Below are positions 1 through 10,506 of a DNA stretch of 64,000 nucleotides, in pieces. Numbering within the stretch: position 1 is the stretch's first letter; each line of letters begins with the position of its first letter. The notes under the pieces were generated by a model. It did not search any database. It worked only from the letters and a program-made list of their open reading frames with translations, and was not told where the DNA came from. Source of the stretch: Comamonas antarctica. GTDB taxonomy: Bacteria > Pseudomonadota > Gammaproteobacteria > Burkholderiales > Burkholderiaceae_C. The stretch lies in NCBI RefSeq assembly GCF_013363755.1, contig NZ_CP054840.1, positions 3,341,501-3,405,500 on the forward strand, given 5' to 3'. Both the position numbers and the translations under genes were made by a program.

Positions 1-508
1 GCTCTGGAAGCTGGACCTGCCGCGCCCCGCGCTCGAAGCGATTGGCGTGCAACTGGGCGCCGACGTGCCGTTCTTCCTGCGCGGGCGCAATGCCTGGGTC
101 GAAGGCATTGGCGACATCATCACGCCGCTGGAAGGCTCGCAGCAGTTGCCGCCGCAGCGCTTCCTGGTGCTCAAGCCCGGCGCGGGATTGGAGACGAAAT
201 CGATTTTTTCGTCAGCCGCGCTGAAACGCGATTCGGAGCGTGCTACAATCTTGGACTTCGCTGCAATGCACTATGACTACGGTCAAAACAACTTGCAGCC
301 GGTCGCACAAACCCTGTGCCCCGATGTGAAAAAAGCCCTTGATTGGCTTGAAGCACACGGATTGCATGGTAGGATGACGGGCTCAGGAAGTGCAGTGTTT
401 GCACCGATGACGCAAACGATTGAGATGACGGGCGCACCCAGCGACTGGATGATCAAGGTTTGCCACAATCTCGACGTTCATCCGCTTCAGGGTTGGGCCA
501 GGGATTAA
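1..508 (+). CDS. ispE: 4-diphosphocytidyl-2-C-methyl-D-erythritol kinase, C-terminal part
   Basis: This is the 3' portion of ispE; the start lies before the window and the reading frame enters at base 2. The enzyme phosphorylates CDP-methylerythritol in the cytoplasmic MEP pathway that makes isoprenoid precursors. About 168 residues are present. The GHMP-kinase signature LGADVPFFL is near the beginning and the C-terminal glycine-rich motif [10 protein letters not shown] lies about 45 residues before the stop. tRNA-Gln and prs follow on the same strand, the usual order in Burkholderiales. The lolB gene that often precedes ispE would lie outside the window. Confidence 0.95.
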   Translation, partial: LWKLDLPRPALEAIGVQLGADVPFFLRGRNAWVEGIGDIITPLEGSQQLPPQRFLVLKPGAGLETKSIFSSAALKRDSERATILDFAAMHYDYGQNNLQPVAQTLCPDVKKALDWLEAHGLHGRMTGSGSAVFAPMTQTIEMTGAPSDWMIKVCHNLDVHPLQGWARD

Positions 509-545
509 AGGTTACCGGTTGGTTGCATCAGCAATTGGCCCGTGT

Positions 546-622
546 AGGGGAGTCGCCAAGTTGGTTAAGGCACTGGATTTTGATTCCAGCATGCGAAGGT
601 TCGAATCCTTCTTCCCCTGCCA
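546..622 (+). tRNA. tRNA-Gln (anticodon TTG)
   Basis: A cloverleaf can be folded by eye. Acceptor arm AGGGGAG (546-552) pairs with TTCCCCT (612-618), with one G-T pair. The anticodon loop contains TTG and the T-arm carries GTTCGAATC. The discriminator G619 is followed by an encoded CCA (620-622). It sits between ispE and prs. Confidence 0.95.
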
Positions 623-666
623 AATGTCTTTTGCGTACAAGCAAACCCATAAACACTGGGACGCTC

Positions 667-1626
667 ATGCAGACCAATCATTCAGATTTCATGATTTTTA
701 CCGGCAATGCCAACCGTGGCCTTGCCGATGAGATTGCCGGCCATCTCGGCACCAAGCTCGGCGCCGCCGAAGTGGGTCGCTTCTCCGATGGTGAAGTCAC
801 CGTCGAAATCAAGCAGAACGTCCGCACGCGCGACGTTTTCGTCGTTCAGTCGACCTGCGCGCCGACCAACGACAACCTCATGGAACTGCTGGTGATGGTC
901 GATGCGCTCAAGCGCGCATCCGCTGAACGCATCTGCGCCGTGATCCCCTACTTCGGCTATGCCCGCCAAGACCGCCGCCCGCGCTCGTCGCGCGTGCCGA
1001 TCACGGCCAAGGTCGTGGCCAACATGCTCCAGGCCGTGGGCGTCGAGCGCGTCCTGACCATGGACCTGCACGCCGACCAGATCCAGGGCTTCTTCGATAT
1101 TCCGGTCGACAACATCTACGCTTCGCCCGTGCTGCTCGGCGACCTGCGCCAGAAGAACTACGAAGACCTGATCGTCGTGTCGCCCGACGTCGGCGGCGTG
1201 GTCCGTGCCCGCGCGCTGGCCAAGCAGCTCGGCTGCGACCTGGCCATCATCGACAAGCGCCGCCCCAAGGCCAACGTCTCCGAAGTGATGCACGTGATCG
1301 GCGACATCGAAGGCCGCAACTGCGTGATCATGGACGACATGATCGACACCGCCGGTACGCTGGTCAAGGCCGCCGAAGTGCTCAAGCAGCGCGGCGCCAA
1401 GAAGGTCTACGCCTATTGCACGCACCCGATCTTCTCGGGCCCGGCCATCGAGCGCATTGCCGGCGGCGAGGCACTTGATGAAGTCGTCGTCACCAACACC
1501 ATTCCCCTGAGCGCGAACGCCCAGGGTTGCAGCAAGATTCGCCAACTCTCCGTGGCCCCGCTGATCGCCGAAACGATCAAGCGCATCTCCACGGGTGATT
1601 CGGTGCTCAGCTTGTTCTCGGAATAA
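667..1626 (+). CDS. prs: ribose-phosphate pyrophosphokinase
   Basis: Makes PRPP from ribose 5-phosphate and ATP, feeding purine, pyrimidine, histidine, tryptophan and NAD synthesis in the cytoplasm. The ATG at 667 gives 319 residues, close to the usual 310-320 of bacterial class I enzymes. The frame stays open upstream through the tRNA, so the longer reading is not biological. Visible motifs are FSDGE near residue 37, the YARQDR region, the flexible-loop RPKAN sequence and the PRPP-binding loop [13 protein letters not shown]. An intrinsic terminator follows before rplY. Confidence 0.97.
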   Translation: MQTNHSDFMIFTGNANRGLADEIAGHLGTKLGAAEVGRFSDGEVTVEIKQNVRTRDVFVVQSTCAPTNDNLMELLVMVDALKRASAERICAVIPYFGYARQDRRPRSSRVPITAKVVANMLQAVGVERVLTMDLHADQIQGFFDIPVDNIYASPVLLGDLRQKNYEDLIVVSPDVGGVVRARALAKQLGCDLAIIDKRRPKANVSEVMHVIGDIEGRNCVIMDDMIDTAGTLVKAAEVLKQRGAKKVYAYCTHPIFSGPAIERIAGGEALDEVVVTNTIPLSANAQGCSKIRQLSVAPLIAETIKRISTGDSVLSLFSE

Positions 1627-1664
1627 GACTCCGCTTGCGGAATCTCCAGCCTCGCGGCTGGCGC

Positions 1665-1685
1665 AAACCTCCCTCGGGAGGTTTT
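1665..1685 (+). terminator. intrinsic terminator after prs
   Basis: AAACCTCC (1665-1672) and GGAGGTTT (1677-1684) form an 8-bp perfect stem around the tetraloop CTCG, running into a short T tract. Confidence 0.75.
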
Positions 1686-1785
1686 GTGTGTTTCGGGACA
1701 TACCAAGGACGGTCCGGCATTTTCCGGCCTGTCTTTTTTTCAAACGGGTCGCACTGGTCGCGGTCGGCCCACACAGGAGTTAACT

Positions 1786-2412
1786 ATGAACATCGTCGCT
1801 ACAGAGCGCGCAAAGCAAGGTACGGGTGCGAGCCGCCGTCTGCGTAATTCGGGCAAGACCCCCGGCATCGTGTTTGGCGGTTCCGCCGAGCCTTTGGCCA
1901 TCGAACTGGACCACAACAACCTGTGGCACGCCCTGAAGAAGGAAGCGTTCCACTCCAGCGTGCTGGAAATGGACATCGCCGGTCAAGTCAGCAAGGTCGT
2001 GCTGCGTGACGTGCAATTCCACCCCTACAAGCAACTCGTGCTGCACGTTGACTTCCAGCGCGTGGACGAAAACACCAAGCTGCACCTGAACGTGCCCCTG
2101 CACTTCGAAGGCGCCGAGAAGTCGCCCGCAGTTGCCCAAGACAAGTGCATCGTGACCCCCCTGGTCACCGCTCTGCCCGTGGTCTGCGTGCCTTCGGACC
2201 TGCCCGAATTCATCACCGTCGACCTGAGCAACCTGCAAAAGGGTGGTTCGTTCACGCTGAAGAACGTCAAGCTGCCCAAGGGCGTGGAAGCCCACATCCG
2301 CGGCACGCAAAACAACCCGGCCCTGGTTTCCATCGTGCCCCCGGCTGATGAGATCGCCACGCCCGCCGAAGGCGCTGCACCCGCTGCTCCCGCCAAGAAG
2401 GGCAAGAAGTAA
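1786..2412 (+). CDS. rplY: 50S ribosomal protein L25/general stress protein Ctc
   Basis: Ribosomal protein that binds 5S rRNA in the large subunit. It is 208 residues, the long CTC form with an N-terminal L25 beta-barrel (about residues 5-95) and a C-terminal TL5-type domain. The tail is rich in Ala and Lys and ends KKGKK. The start is fixed by a strong AGGAG at 1775-1779 in front of ATG 1786; the frame is open further upstream but has no ribosome site there. Followed by pth, the normal bacterial neighbour. Confidence 0.96.
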   Translation: MNIVATERAKQGTGASRRLRNSGKTPGIVFGGSAEPLAIELDHNNLWHALKKEAFHSSVLEMDIAGQVSKVVLRDVQFHPYKQLVLHVDFQRVDENTKLHLNVPLHFEGAEKSPAVAQDKCIVTPLVTALPVVCVPSDLPEFITVDLSNLQKGGSFTLKNVKLPKGVEAHIRGTQNNPALVSIVPPADEIATPAEGAAPAAPAKKGKK

Positions 2413-2466
2413 TCACTTCTTGAGCGCCGCCAACGGCCCCCCGGGGCCGGTGGCGGCCCCAAAGCC

Positions 2467-2500
2467 AACGGCCCACCGCTTCGCGCGCGTGGGCCGTTTG
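2467..2500 (+). terminator. hairpin between rplY and pth
   Basis: AACGGCCCAC (2467-2476) and GTGGGCCGTT (2489-2498) make a 10-bp perfect stem with a 12-base loop. Only a short T run follows, so this may be a weak terminator or an mRNA-stabilising hairpin. Confidence 0.5.
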
Positions 2501-2543
2501 CTTTGGGAAGCCGCTGGCTGCGGTCCACGGAGATAATTCACAG

Positions 2544-3173
2544 ATGATCAAATTGTTTGTCGGCCTGGGCAACCCCGGCCCCGAGTACGAAGACACGCGC
2601 CACAACGCCGGTTTCTGGTGGATCGACGGGCTGGCGCGCGAACTCAAGGTGACGCTGCAGCCCGAGCGCAGCTACTTCGGCCTGGCGGCGCGCGCCAGCG
2701 TCGACGGCCAGAATGTGTGGCTGCTCAAGCCGCAGACCTATATGAACCTGTCGGGCAAATCGGTGGGCGCGCTGGCGCGCTTCTTCAAGATCCTGCCCGA
2801 GGAAGTGCTCGTGGTGCATGACGAACTCGACATGCTGCCGGGCCAGGCCAAGCTCAAGCGCGGCGGCGGCCACGCGGGCCACAACGGCTTGCGCGACATC
2901 CATGCGCAACTCGGCACGCCCGACTACTGGCGCCTGCGCATCGGCATCGGCCACCCGGGCGACCGCGCCGAAGTCGCCAACTGGGTATTGAAGAAACCCG
3001 CCCCCGACCAGCGCACGCTGATCGAGGACAGCATCGCGCACTCGCTCAAGGCCTGGCGCCTGCTGCAGGCCGGTGACATGGACAAGGCCACGCTGCAGAT
3101 CCATACCACCAAGCCGCCACGGCCGAAACCGGCGAAGCCGATGGCTGAGGGCGGAAATGTAAAAATCGGCTAA
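2544..3173 (+). CDS. pth: peptidyl-tRNA hydrolase
   Basis: Recycles peptidyl-tRNA that drops off ribosomes by cleaving the ester bond. 209 residues, slightly longer than the E. coli enzyme (194) because of a Lys/Pro-rich C-terminal tail. The N-terminal signature [20 protein letters not shown] contains the substrate-binding Asn and catalytic His. [10 protein letters not shown] and [12 protein letters not shown] are also conserved. A purine-rich GGAG lies upstream of ATG 2544. Downstream is a long palindromic repeat and then the convergent ferredoxin gene. Confidence 0.96.
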   Translation: MIKLFVGLGNPGPEYEDTRHNAGFWWIDGLARELKVTLQPERSYFGLAARASVDGQNVWLLKPQTYMNLSGKSVGALARFFKILPEEVLVVHDELDMLPGQAKLKRGGGHAGHNGLRDIHAQLGTPDYWRLRIGIGHPGDRAEVANWVLKKPAPDQRTLIEDSIAHSLKAWRLLQAGDMDKATLQIHTTKPPRPKPAKPMAEGGNVKIG

Positions 3174-3231
3174 GACGAGTGTGGTGACTAAAAAAAGGCC
3201 TTGAAACAACTGGACTGCAGGCCGTCCACCC

Positions 3232-3309
3232 TTCGACGGGGCCGCCCAGGCAAGCTCAGGGCGATCGGGTGTCCGTTCGTGGTGAGCTTGCCTGCGCGGC
3301 CCGGTCGAA
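3232..3309. repeat. REP-like extragenic palindrome, expanded copy
   Basis: A long imperfect inverted repeat: TTCGAC(3232-3237), GGGCCGC(3239-3245) and CAGGCAAGCTCA(3247-3258) on the left, with exact complements TGAGCTTGCCTG(3283-3294), GCGGCCC(3296-3302) and GTCGAA(3304-3309) on the right. Two single-base mismatches separate the blocks and the loop is 24 bases. It belongs to the same family as the copies near 21.4 kb and 60.4 kb, whose arms read TTCGACAGGCTCA, but both arms here carry extra matching sequence. Confidence 0.7.
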
Positions 3310-3336
3310 CCATGAACGACCTGCCCTACAAACGAC

Positions 3337-3675
<339 letters not shown>

Positions 3676-3792
3676 TTATCCCGCCGTCGCCATAATCCCG
3701 CCGCCGCTGCGGACATGGCCACCGGGCTCGCGGATGCGCATTTCCCGCTATGCTCTGCACCTCCGGGCCGCAGCGCCTGGCCCCACCGCCCC

Positions 3793-4755
3793 ATGAGTGT
3801 CTTTCTCCTCAAACGCTTCCTCACCCTGATTGCCACCCTGGCCGCCACATCGGCCGTGGTGTTCGTGGTGCTGGACGTGCTGCCGGGCAATGCCGCGCAG
3901 GTGCTGATGGGCCCGGACGCGGCGCCCGAAGCCGTGCAGGCGCTGGCGCAGCAGCTGGGCCTGGACCAGCCGGCCTGGCAGCGCTACCTGCAATGGGTGC
4001 AGGGCCTGCTGGTGCTCGATCTGGGCAACAGCTATGCCTATGGCAGCCCGGTCGTCGACCTGGTGCTAGAACGCCTCGCGCTCACCGTGCCGCTGGCGGT
4101 GCTGGCCATGCTGATCACCACCGTGCTGGCCCTGTCGGCCGGCGTCTATGCGGCCTCGCGCCACAACCGCTGGGGCGACATGGGCGTGATGGGCCTGGCC
4201 CAGCTGGGCATCGCCATTCCCAACTTCTGGTTTGCGATCCTGCTGATCCTGCTGTTCTCGGTGAAGCTGCAATGGTTCTCGGCCGGCGGATTTCCGGGCT
4301 GGACCGAAGACGCGGGCGGCGGCTTCTGGCAGGCGTTCAAGGCCTTGCTGCTGCCGGCAATCTCGCTGGCCGTGGTGCAGGCCGCGATCCTGGCGCGCAT
4401 CACGCGCTCGGCGGTGCTGGACGTCATGCGCGAGGACTTCGTGCGCACCGCGCGCGCCAAGGGGCTGTCGCGGCGCGGCGTGCTGTGGGGCCATGTGCTG
4501 CGCAATGCCATGGTGCCCGTGGTCACCGTAATGGGCCTGCAGTTCGCCAACCTGCTGGCCGGCACCATCGTGGTCGAGAATGTCTTCTACCTGCCGGGCC
4601 TGGGCCGGCTGATCTTCCAGTCGATTGCCAACCGCGACCTGATCGTGGTGCGCAACTGTGTGATGCTGCTCGCGGCCATGGTGGTCATCGTCAACTTCAT
4701 TGTCGATCTGCTGTATGCGGCCATCGATCCACGCCTCAAAGCCAGCGACCTATGA
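3793..4755 (+). CDS. peptide/nickel-type ABC transporter permease (DppB/GsiC-like)
   Basis: Inner-membrane permease of the peptide/opine/nickel importer family, 320 residues. The N-terminus MSVFLLKRFLTLI, the proline-rich loop after the first membrane segment, and the EAA loop (RTARAKGLSRRGVLWGHVLRNA) that docks to the ATPase are recognisable, with about six transmembrane segments. ATG 3793 matches the family N-terminus although it has no clear ribosome site; the frame is open from 3715. First gene of a five-gene operon; its stop overlaps the next start (ATGA at 4752-4755). The substrate is not determined. Confidence 0.93.
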   Translation: MSVFLLKRFLTLIATLAATSAVVFVVLDVLPGNAAQVLMGPDAAPEAVQALAQQLGLDQPAWQRYLQWVQGLLVLDLGNSYAYGSPVVDLVLERLALTVPLAVLAMLITTVLALSAGVYAASRHNRWGDMGVMGLAQLGIAIPNFWFAILLILLFSVKLQWFSAGGFPGWTEDAGGGFWQAFKALLLPAISLAVVQAAILARITRSAVLDVMREDFVRTARAKGLSRRGVLWGHVLRNAMVPVVTVMGLQFANLLAGTIVVENVFYLPGLGRLIFQSIANRDLIVVRNCVMLLAAMVVIVNFIVDLLYAAIDPRLKASDL

Positions 4756-5612
4756 GCACGCCCCTCGCCCTTGTCCCTCCCAGCGCCTGGCAGCGCGCGC
4801 TGCGCCAGCGCAGCCTGGTGCTGGGCGCGGCGCTGACGCTGCTGCTGCTGCTGGCTGCGGGCCTGTCGCTGGTCTGGACCCCGTGGTCGCCGTATGAGAT
4901 CGACCTGGAGCTCAAGCTGCTGCCGCCCAGCGCCGCGCATTGGCTCGGCACGGACGCCTTTGGCCGCGATGTCGCCTCGCTGCTGCTGGTGGGCGCGCGC
5001 AGTTCGATTCTCGTTGGCCTGATCGCCGTGGGCATAGGCCTGCTGCTGGGCACGGCGCTGGGCCTGCTGGCGGCAGCGCGGCGCGGCTGGGTCGAGGAAC
5101 TGATCATGCGCCTGGCCGACTTCACGTTTGCGTTTCCCGCCATCCTGTCGGCCATCATGCTCACGGCCGTCTTTGGCGCGGGCATCGTCAACGCCATCAT
5201 CGCCATCGGCATCTTCAACATTCCGACCTTTGCGCGCGTCACGCGCGCCTCGGCCAATGCGGTCTGGTCGCGCGATTACATTCTTGCAGCGCGCGCCTGC
5301 GGCAGAAGCCGCTGGGCCATCACCTGGGAGCATGTGCTGCCCAACATCCTGCCCATGCTGATCGTGCAGGCCACCATCCAGTTTGCGATTGCCATCCTGG
5401 CCGAAGCCGCGCTGTCCTACCTGGGCCTGGGCACGCAGCCACCCCAGCCCTCGTGGGGCCGCATGCTCAGCGAAGCCCAGACGCTGATGTTCGAGGCACC
5501 GCTGCTGGCCATCTGGCCGGGCCTGGCGATTGCCCTCGCGGTGCTGGGCCTGAACCTGCTGGGCGACGGCCTGCGCGACTGGCTCGATCCACGCCTCGCA
5601 CGCGCGCGCTGA
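4752..5612 (+). CDS. peptide/nickel-type ABC transporter permease (DppC/GsiD-like)
   Basis: Second inner-membrane permease, 286 residues. It has the N-terminal OppC_N-type segment with one membrane helix, the HWLGTDAFGRDVASLLLVGAR signature of DppC proteins, and the EAA loop AARACGRSRWAITWEHVLPN. It is translationally coupled to the upstream permease through ATGA, and the first ATPase begins four bases after its stop. It presumably forms a heterodimeric channel with the preceding gene product. Confidence 0.93.
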   Translation: MSTPLALVPPSAWQRALRQRSLVLGAALTLLLLLAAGLSLVWTPWSPYEIDLELKLLPPSAAHWLGTDAFGRDVASLLLVGARSSILVGLIAVGIGLLLGTALGLLAAARRGWVEELIMRLADFTFAFPAILSAIMLTAVFGAGIVNAIIAIGIFNIPTFARVTRASANAVWSRDYILAARACGRSRWAITWEHVLPNILPMLIVQATIQFAIAILAEAALSYLGLGTQPPQPSWGRMLSEAQTLMFEAPLLAIWPGLAIALAVLGLNLLGDGLRDWLDPRLARAR

Positions 5613-5616
5613 CACC

Positions 5617-6608
5617 ATGGCATTGCTTGAAGTCTCCCAACTGCAGCTCACGCTGGCCACGCCGCGCGGCCCGGTCGTGGCGGTGCGCGACCTGGAACTG
5701 ACGCTCGAACGCGGCGCCACGCTGGGCATCATCGGCGAATCGGGCAGCGGCAAGTCGCTCACCGCCATGGCGCTGATGGGACTGCTGCCCGACAACGCGC
5801 AGCTGTCGGGCAGCATCCGCTTCGACGGCCAGGAACTCATCGGCCTGGGGGACAAGGCACTGGGCGCGCTGCGCGGCAACCGCATGGCCATGGTCTTCCA
5901 GGAGCCGATGACCGCGCTCAATCCGCTGCACAGCATCGTGCGCCAGGTGGCCGAGCCGCTGCGCCGCCATCGCGGTCTCGATGCGCGCTCCGCCCGGCGC
6001 CAGGCCATCGCCCTGCTCGACCGCGTGGGCATTGCCGATGCCGCGCGCCGCGCCGACGCCTACCCGCACGAGTTCTCGGGCGGACAGCGCCAGCGCGTCA
6101 CCATCGCCATGGCGCTGGCCTGCGAACCCGACCTGCTGATCGCCGACGAGCCGACCACGGCGCTGGACGTGACCATCCAGCAGCAGATTCTCGACCTGAT
6201 CAGCGACCTGGTCGACGAACGCCGCATGGCGCTGATCCTGATCTCGCACGACCTGGCCGTGGTGTCGCAGAACGTCGACCAGATGCTGGTGATGTATGGC
6301 GGCAGCGTGGTCGAGAGCGGCCCGACCGAGGCGATCTTCGGCCATCTGGGCCACCCCTATACGCGCGCGCTGCTCGCGGCCCGGCCGCAGATCGGCAGCG
6401 CCCAGCGGCGCTTGCCCACCATTCCGGGTAGCGTTCCGGCGCTGGCCGACCTGCCGCCGGGTTGCCCGTTCGCGGGCCGCTGCGCGCATACCGTCGACCT
6501 GTGCCTGCAGCAGCGCCCGGCCCTGGTGCGCGCCGATGCCGCGCCCGATCACTGGAGCCGCTGCCTGCGGCCCGAGGTGGTGCACGCGCCGTTTACCGCG
6601 GAGGCGCC

Positions 6609-6612
<4 letters not shown>
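5617..6612 (+). CDS. peptide/nickel-type ABC transporter ATPase (DppD/OppD-like)
   Basis: Cytoplasmic ATPase of the importer, 331 residues. Walker A is GESGSGKS (about residues 40-47), the ABC signature FSGGQRQR, Walker B LLIADEPTTALD and the switch HDL are intact. The C-terminal oligopeptide-transporter extension has the cysteine-containing PPGCPFAGRCAHTVDLC, a feature of OppD/DppD subunits, which in some members binds a 4Fe-4S cluster. The stop overlaps the next start by ATGA. Confidence 0.94.
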
Positions 6613-7481
<869 letters not shown>

Positions 7482-7554
7482 TGTAAAAAGCGGGGTCAGC
7501 ACGCCCGCCCCATCGGCCGGGCCCGCCCCCAGAACATTCCGCCGGAGATCTCCC

Positions 7555-9045
7555 ATGTTGAACCGCCGCCACGTCCTGGCCGCCAGCACCCTGGCCAGCA
7601 CGACCCTTCTTGCGCCCTGGAGCGCCATGGCCCAGGAAAAGAAGAACAGCGTGGTGATTGCGCTCACGCTCGAGCCGCCAGGGCTCGATCCCACGGCCAA
7701 CGCCGCGTCTTCGATTGCCGAGATCGTCCAGTACAACCTGTTCGAGACGCTGACCAAGATCAATTCCGACGGCAGCGTCTCGCCGCTGCTGGCCGAGAGC
7801 TGGGAGGTCGGCGCCGACCTCAAGACCTTCACCTTCAAGCTGCGCAAGAACGTGCGCTTCCACAACGGCGAGCCCTTCAATGCCGAGACCGTGAAGTTCT
7901 CCTTCGAGCGTGCGGCGGCCGAGAAAAGCACCAACAAGGACAAGCGCAACTTCAGCGGGCTCGGCATCAAGATCGTCGATCCGCACACCGTGGTCATCAC
8001 CAATGAAGACATCGACCCCGACTTCCTGTTCGTGCTGGGCCAGGCCACCTCGATCATCGTCGAGCCCAAGAGCGCGGCCACCAACGCCACCCAGCCCGTG
8101 GGCACCGGCCCCTACCAGGTCGGCCGCTGGAGCAAGGGCGCGTCCGTCACGCTCAACGCCTGGAAGGACTACCGCGCAGCGCGCGACATCCACATCCAGC
8201 GCGCCACCTTCCGCTTCATTCCCGATCCCGCGGCCCAGGTCGCGGCGCTGATGGCCGGCGACATCGACTGCTTCCCGCGCGTGTCGCCGCGCAGCGTCGC
8301 GCAGTTCAAGTCGAACCCGCGCTTCGAGGTACAGGTCAGCGGCTCGCGCGCGAAGACCATCATGGCGATGAACAATGCGCGCAAGCCCCTCAATGACGTG
8401 CGCGTGCGCCGCGCGATCGCCGCCGCCATCGACCGCAAGGTGGTGATCGATGGCGCGGCCGAAGGCTATGGCGTGCCCATCGGCAGCTATTACGTGCCCA
8501 CGGCCTTTGGCTACGTCGACACCACGGGCGTCAATCCCTTCGACCTCGAGAAGGCCAAGGCGCTGCTGGCGGAGGCCGGTGTGAAGCTGCCGCTGACGCT
8601 GACCATGACGCTGCCGCCGGCCCCCTATGCGCGCCAGGGCGGTGAAATCATCGCCGCGCAGCTCGCCAAGATCGGCATCCAGGTCAAGCTGCAGAACGTC
8701 GAATGGGCGCAGTGGCTCAGCGGCACCTATGGCAACAAGAACTATGACCTGACGATCATTTCGCATGTCGAGCCCTTCGACCTGGGCAACTTCGCCAAGA
8801 CCGACTACTACTGGGGCTACCAGTCGCAGGCGTTCAACACCTTGTACGACCAGATCAAGCGCGCGCAACGCCCCGCCGACCGCGCGCGCCTGCTCGGCGA
8901 CGCCCAGCGCCTGATTGCGCAGGATTCGGTGCACGCCTTCCTCTACCAGCCGCAGTGGGTCACGGTGGCCAAGAAGGGCCTGCGCGGACTGTGGAAGGAC
9001 ATGCCGGTGTTCGTCAACGACCTGTCCGCCCTTTCCTGGGCATAA
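7555..9045 (+). CDS. ABC transporter substrate-binding protein, family 5
   Basis: Periplasmic binding protein of 496 residues for the preceding transporter. The signal peptide MLNRRHVLAASTLASTTLLA ends at AMAQ; it has a twin arginine followed by a hydrophobic stretch (RRHVL), so Tat export is possible though the motif is weak. Family 5 landmarks include LAESWEVGADLKTFTFKLRKNVRFHNG, split here only for quotation, and QPVGTGPYQV. The start is supported by GGAGA upstream of ATG 7555. The ligand could be a peptide, glutathione or another small molecule; the sequence does not tell. Unusually the binding protein is last in the operon. Confidence 0.92.
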   Translation: MLNRRHVLAASTLASTTLLAPWSAMAQEKKNSVVIALTLEPPGLDPTANAASSIAEIVQYNLFETLTKINSDGSVSPLLAESWEVGADLKTFTFKLRKNVRFHNGEPFNAETVKFSFERAAAEKSTNKDKRNFSGLGIKIVDPHTVVITNEDIDPDFLFVLGQATSIIVEPKSAATNATQPVGTGPYQVGRWSKGASVTLNAWKDYRAARDIHIQRATFRFIPDPAAQVAALMAGDIDCFPRVSPRSVAQFKSNPRFEVQVSGSRAKTIMAMNNARKPLNDVRVRRAIAAAIDRKVVIDGAAEGYGVPIGSYYVPTAFGYVDTTGVNPFDLEKAKALLAEAGVKLPLTLTMTLPPAPYARQGGEIIAAQLAKIGIQVKLQNVEWAQWLSGTYGNKNYDLTIISHVEPFDLGNFAKTDYYWGYQSQAFNTLYDQIKRAQRPADRARLLGDAQRLIAQDSVHAFLYQPQWVTVAKKGLRGLWKDMPVFVNDLSALSWA

Positions 9046-9048
9046 ACT

Positions 9049-9175
9049 AAAGCACCCCCTGAGCGACTACGTCGCTTCCCCCTCTCAACCTTCGGTGGAG
9101 GGGGGCGCCCGGCTAGGGACGGCAGCATCGGTGCGGGGCGGCCCTTCCTCGCTGCCCCCTTGCTGGGTCACGCCA
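9049..9175. repeat. GC-rich intergenic repeat, copy A
   Basis: Non-coding stretch beginning CACCCCCTGAGCGACTACG, rich in C and G runs, containing GGGGCGGCCC at 9135-9144. A related element in opposite orientation lies at 9990-10080. Such elements are common between genes of Comamonadaceae. There is no convincing ORF here. Confidence 0.45.
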
Positions 9176-9217
9176 GTTTCTATGAACTACGCGTCATGGC
9201 GTAGATGCGGAGCCTAT

Positions 9218-9862
9218 TCAGCGTTGTAGAGAGGCTAACCGCACGGCCAGGCCGACAAACACCAGCGAGGTCGCGCGGTTGAGCCAGCGCTGGGCGTTGG
9301 CCGAGCGCTGCAGCACGCGGCCAAATGCGCCCGAGAAGCAGGCCATCGCGCCAAACACCAGGAACGCGGCCAGCATGAACACGCCGCCCAGCACCAGGAT
9401 CTGCGGCGCCAGGCTGCCGCGCGCCGGGTCGGCGAACTGCGGCAGGAAGGCCAGGAAGAAGATCAGCAGCTTGGGATTGGTCAGGCTCATGAGCATGCCG
9501 CGCGCACTCATGCGCCGCAGCGCGCGCCCGTCCATGCGTTGCGCCGCCGGCGCCACGCCCGTATCCGCCTGGGTGACGGGTGCACGCCAGGCCTGCCAGG
9601 CCAGATAGGCGAGATAGGCCGCGCCGCAATACTTGAGCGCCGTGAACGCCACCGGCGATGACGCAAACACCGCGGCCAGCCCCAGCGCCACGGCTGCCGT
9701 GTGCACCACCAGCCCGGCGCAAAGTCCCACGACCACGGCAATGCCGGCACGCGCGCCATGGCGAATCGACTGCAGCAGCACGAACACATTGTCCGGCCCG
9801 GGACTGAAGGCCAGCAGCACGGAGACGCCAAAGAAGGCGATGAGGGTTTCGGCAGTGGGCAT
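9218..9862 (-). CDS. LysE/RhtB family amino-acid exporter
   Basis: Inner-membrane efflux protein of 214 residues from ATG 9862; the frame is open to 9940 but the extra N-terminus is unlike the family. The family signature LLAFSPGPDNVFVLLQS lies close to the N-terminus, followed by GLCAGLVVHTAAVALG and SLTNPKLLIFFLAFLPQF. About five or six membrane segments are evident. Members export homoserine, threonine, leucine or similar amino acids; the actual substrate is unknown. It lies alone between two inverted copies of a GC-rich repeat. Confidence 0.9.
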   Translation of the reverse strand: MPTAETLIAFFGVSVLLAFSPGPDNVFVLLQSIRHGARAGIAVVVGLCAGLVVHTAAVALGLAAVFASSPVAFTALKYCGAAYLAYLAWQAWRAPVTQADTGVAPAAQRMDGRALRRMSARGMLMSLTNPKLLIFFLAFLPQFADPARGSLAPQILVLGGVFMLAAFLVFGAMACFSGAFGRVLQRSANAQRWLNRATSLVFVGLAVRLASLQR

Positions 9863-9989
9863 GGAAAGGCTTTCAGGCGCTCTTGAACCGCGGCGCTCGT
9901 CACCAGCCAGGGTCACCACACCCTCTATGGTGAGCGGCAAGAGGCCAAGCGCAGGGCCGGTACGATCAGGCAGAGAGTTCGAGAAGGGC

Positions 9990-10080
9990 GGATCGAGCCG
10001 CCGCCGGGCCGCCCCAAGGCGGCGAGGGCCCCCCTGGGGGCAGCGCAGCTACGCGAAGCGAGCAAGCGTGGGGGCTGTAG
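9990..10080. repeat. GC-rich intergenic repeat, copy B (inverted)
   Basis: Contains GGGCCGCCCC at 10006-10015, the reverse complement of the 10-mer in copy A, and the GCAGCGCAGCTACGCGAAG block typical of Comamonadaceae spacer repeats. It lies between the exporter promoter side and the BLUF stop codon. Confidence 0.45.
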
Positions 10081-10503
10081 TTAAGCCCTGCCCATGATCG
10101 ACGCCGTCGCCATCAGCTCCTCCAGCAGCGCCAGCGACATCTTCCCCGACACCGCATAGGGATCGAGTTCCATGGTCTCGGAGTACTTGAGCACGATCGC
10201 ATGGTTGATGCGCGACAGGTTGACCTGGCCCATGGTCCAGCCGCCAAAGCGGCGCTCATTGATTTCCTCGTAATGCAGCAGTTCCACGTCGCGGTGGCGC
10301 GCATCGCGCTGGATGTGGCCGAACAGCGCGCTGACCTGCGAGCGCCCGCCTTCGATGGCTTGCAGGAACACGCCGCCGCCGTAGCACAGCACGCCGGTGA
10401 TGCCCGAGGCCGGATTGTGCTCGCGCGCCTGGGTCAGAATGGCTTCGATCGCCGCGGGGGAGTCGTCCGCCGCACGGCTTGCATAGATCAGGCGCACCAG
10501 CAT
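10081..10503 (-). CDS. BLUF-domain blue-light sensor protein
   Basis: Short single-domain photoreceptor of 140 residues that is expected to bind FAD. The residues that matter in BLUF proteins are present: Tyr7 in LIYAS, Asn30 in HNPASGITG, Gln48 in FLQAIEG, Trp89 and Met91 in WTMG. Their spacing matches AppA Tyr21, Asn45, Gln63, Trp104 and Met106. No effector domain is fused; the last 40 residues form the C-terminal cap, so it probably acts through a partner protein. It starts three bases after the folE stop and is almost certainly cotranscribed with it. Confidence 0.93.
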   Translation of the reverse strand: MLVRLIYASRAADDSPAAIEAILTQAREHNPASGITGVLCYGGGVFLQAIEGGRSQVSALFGHIQRDARHRDVELLHYEEINERRFGGWTMGQVNLSRINHAIVLKYSETMELDPYAVSGKMSLALLEELMATASIMGRA

Positions 10504-10506
10504 CGA

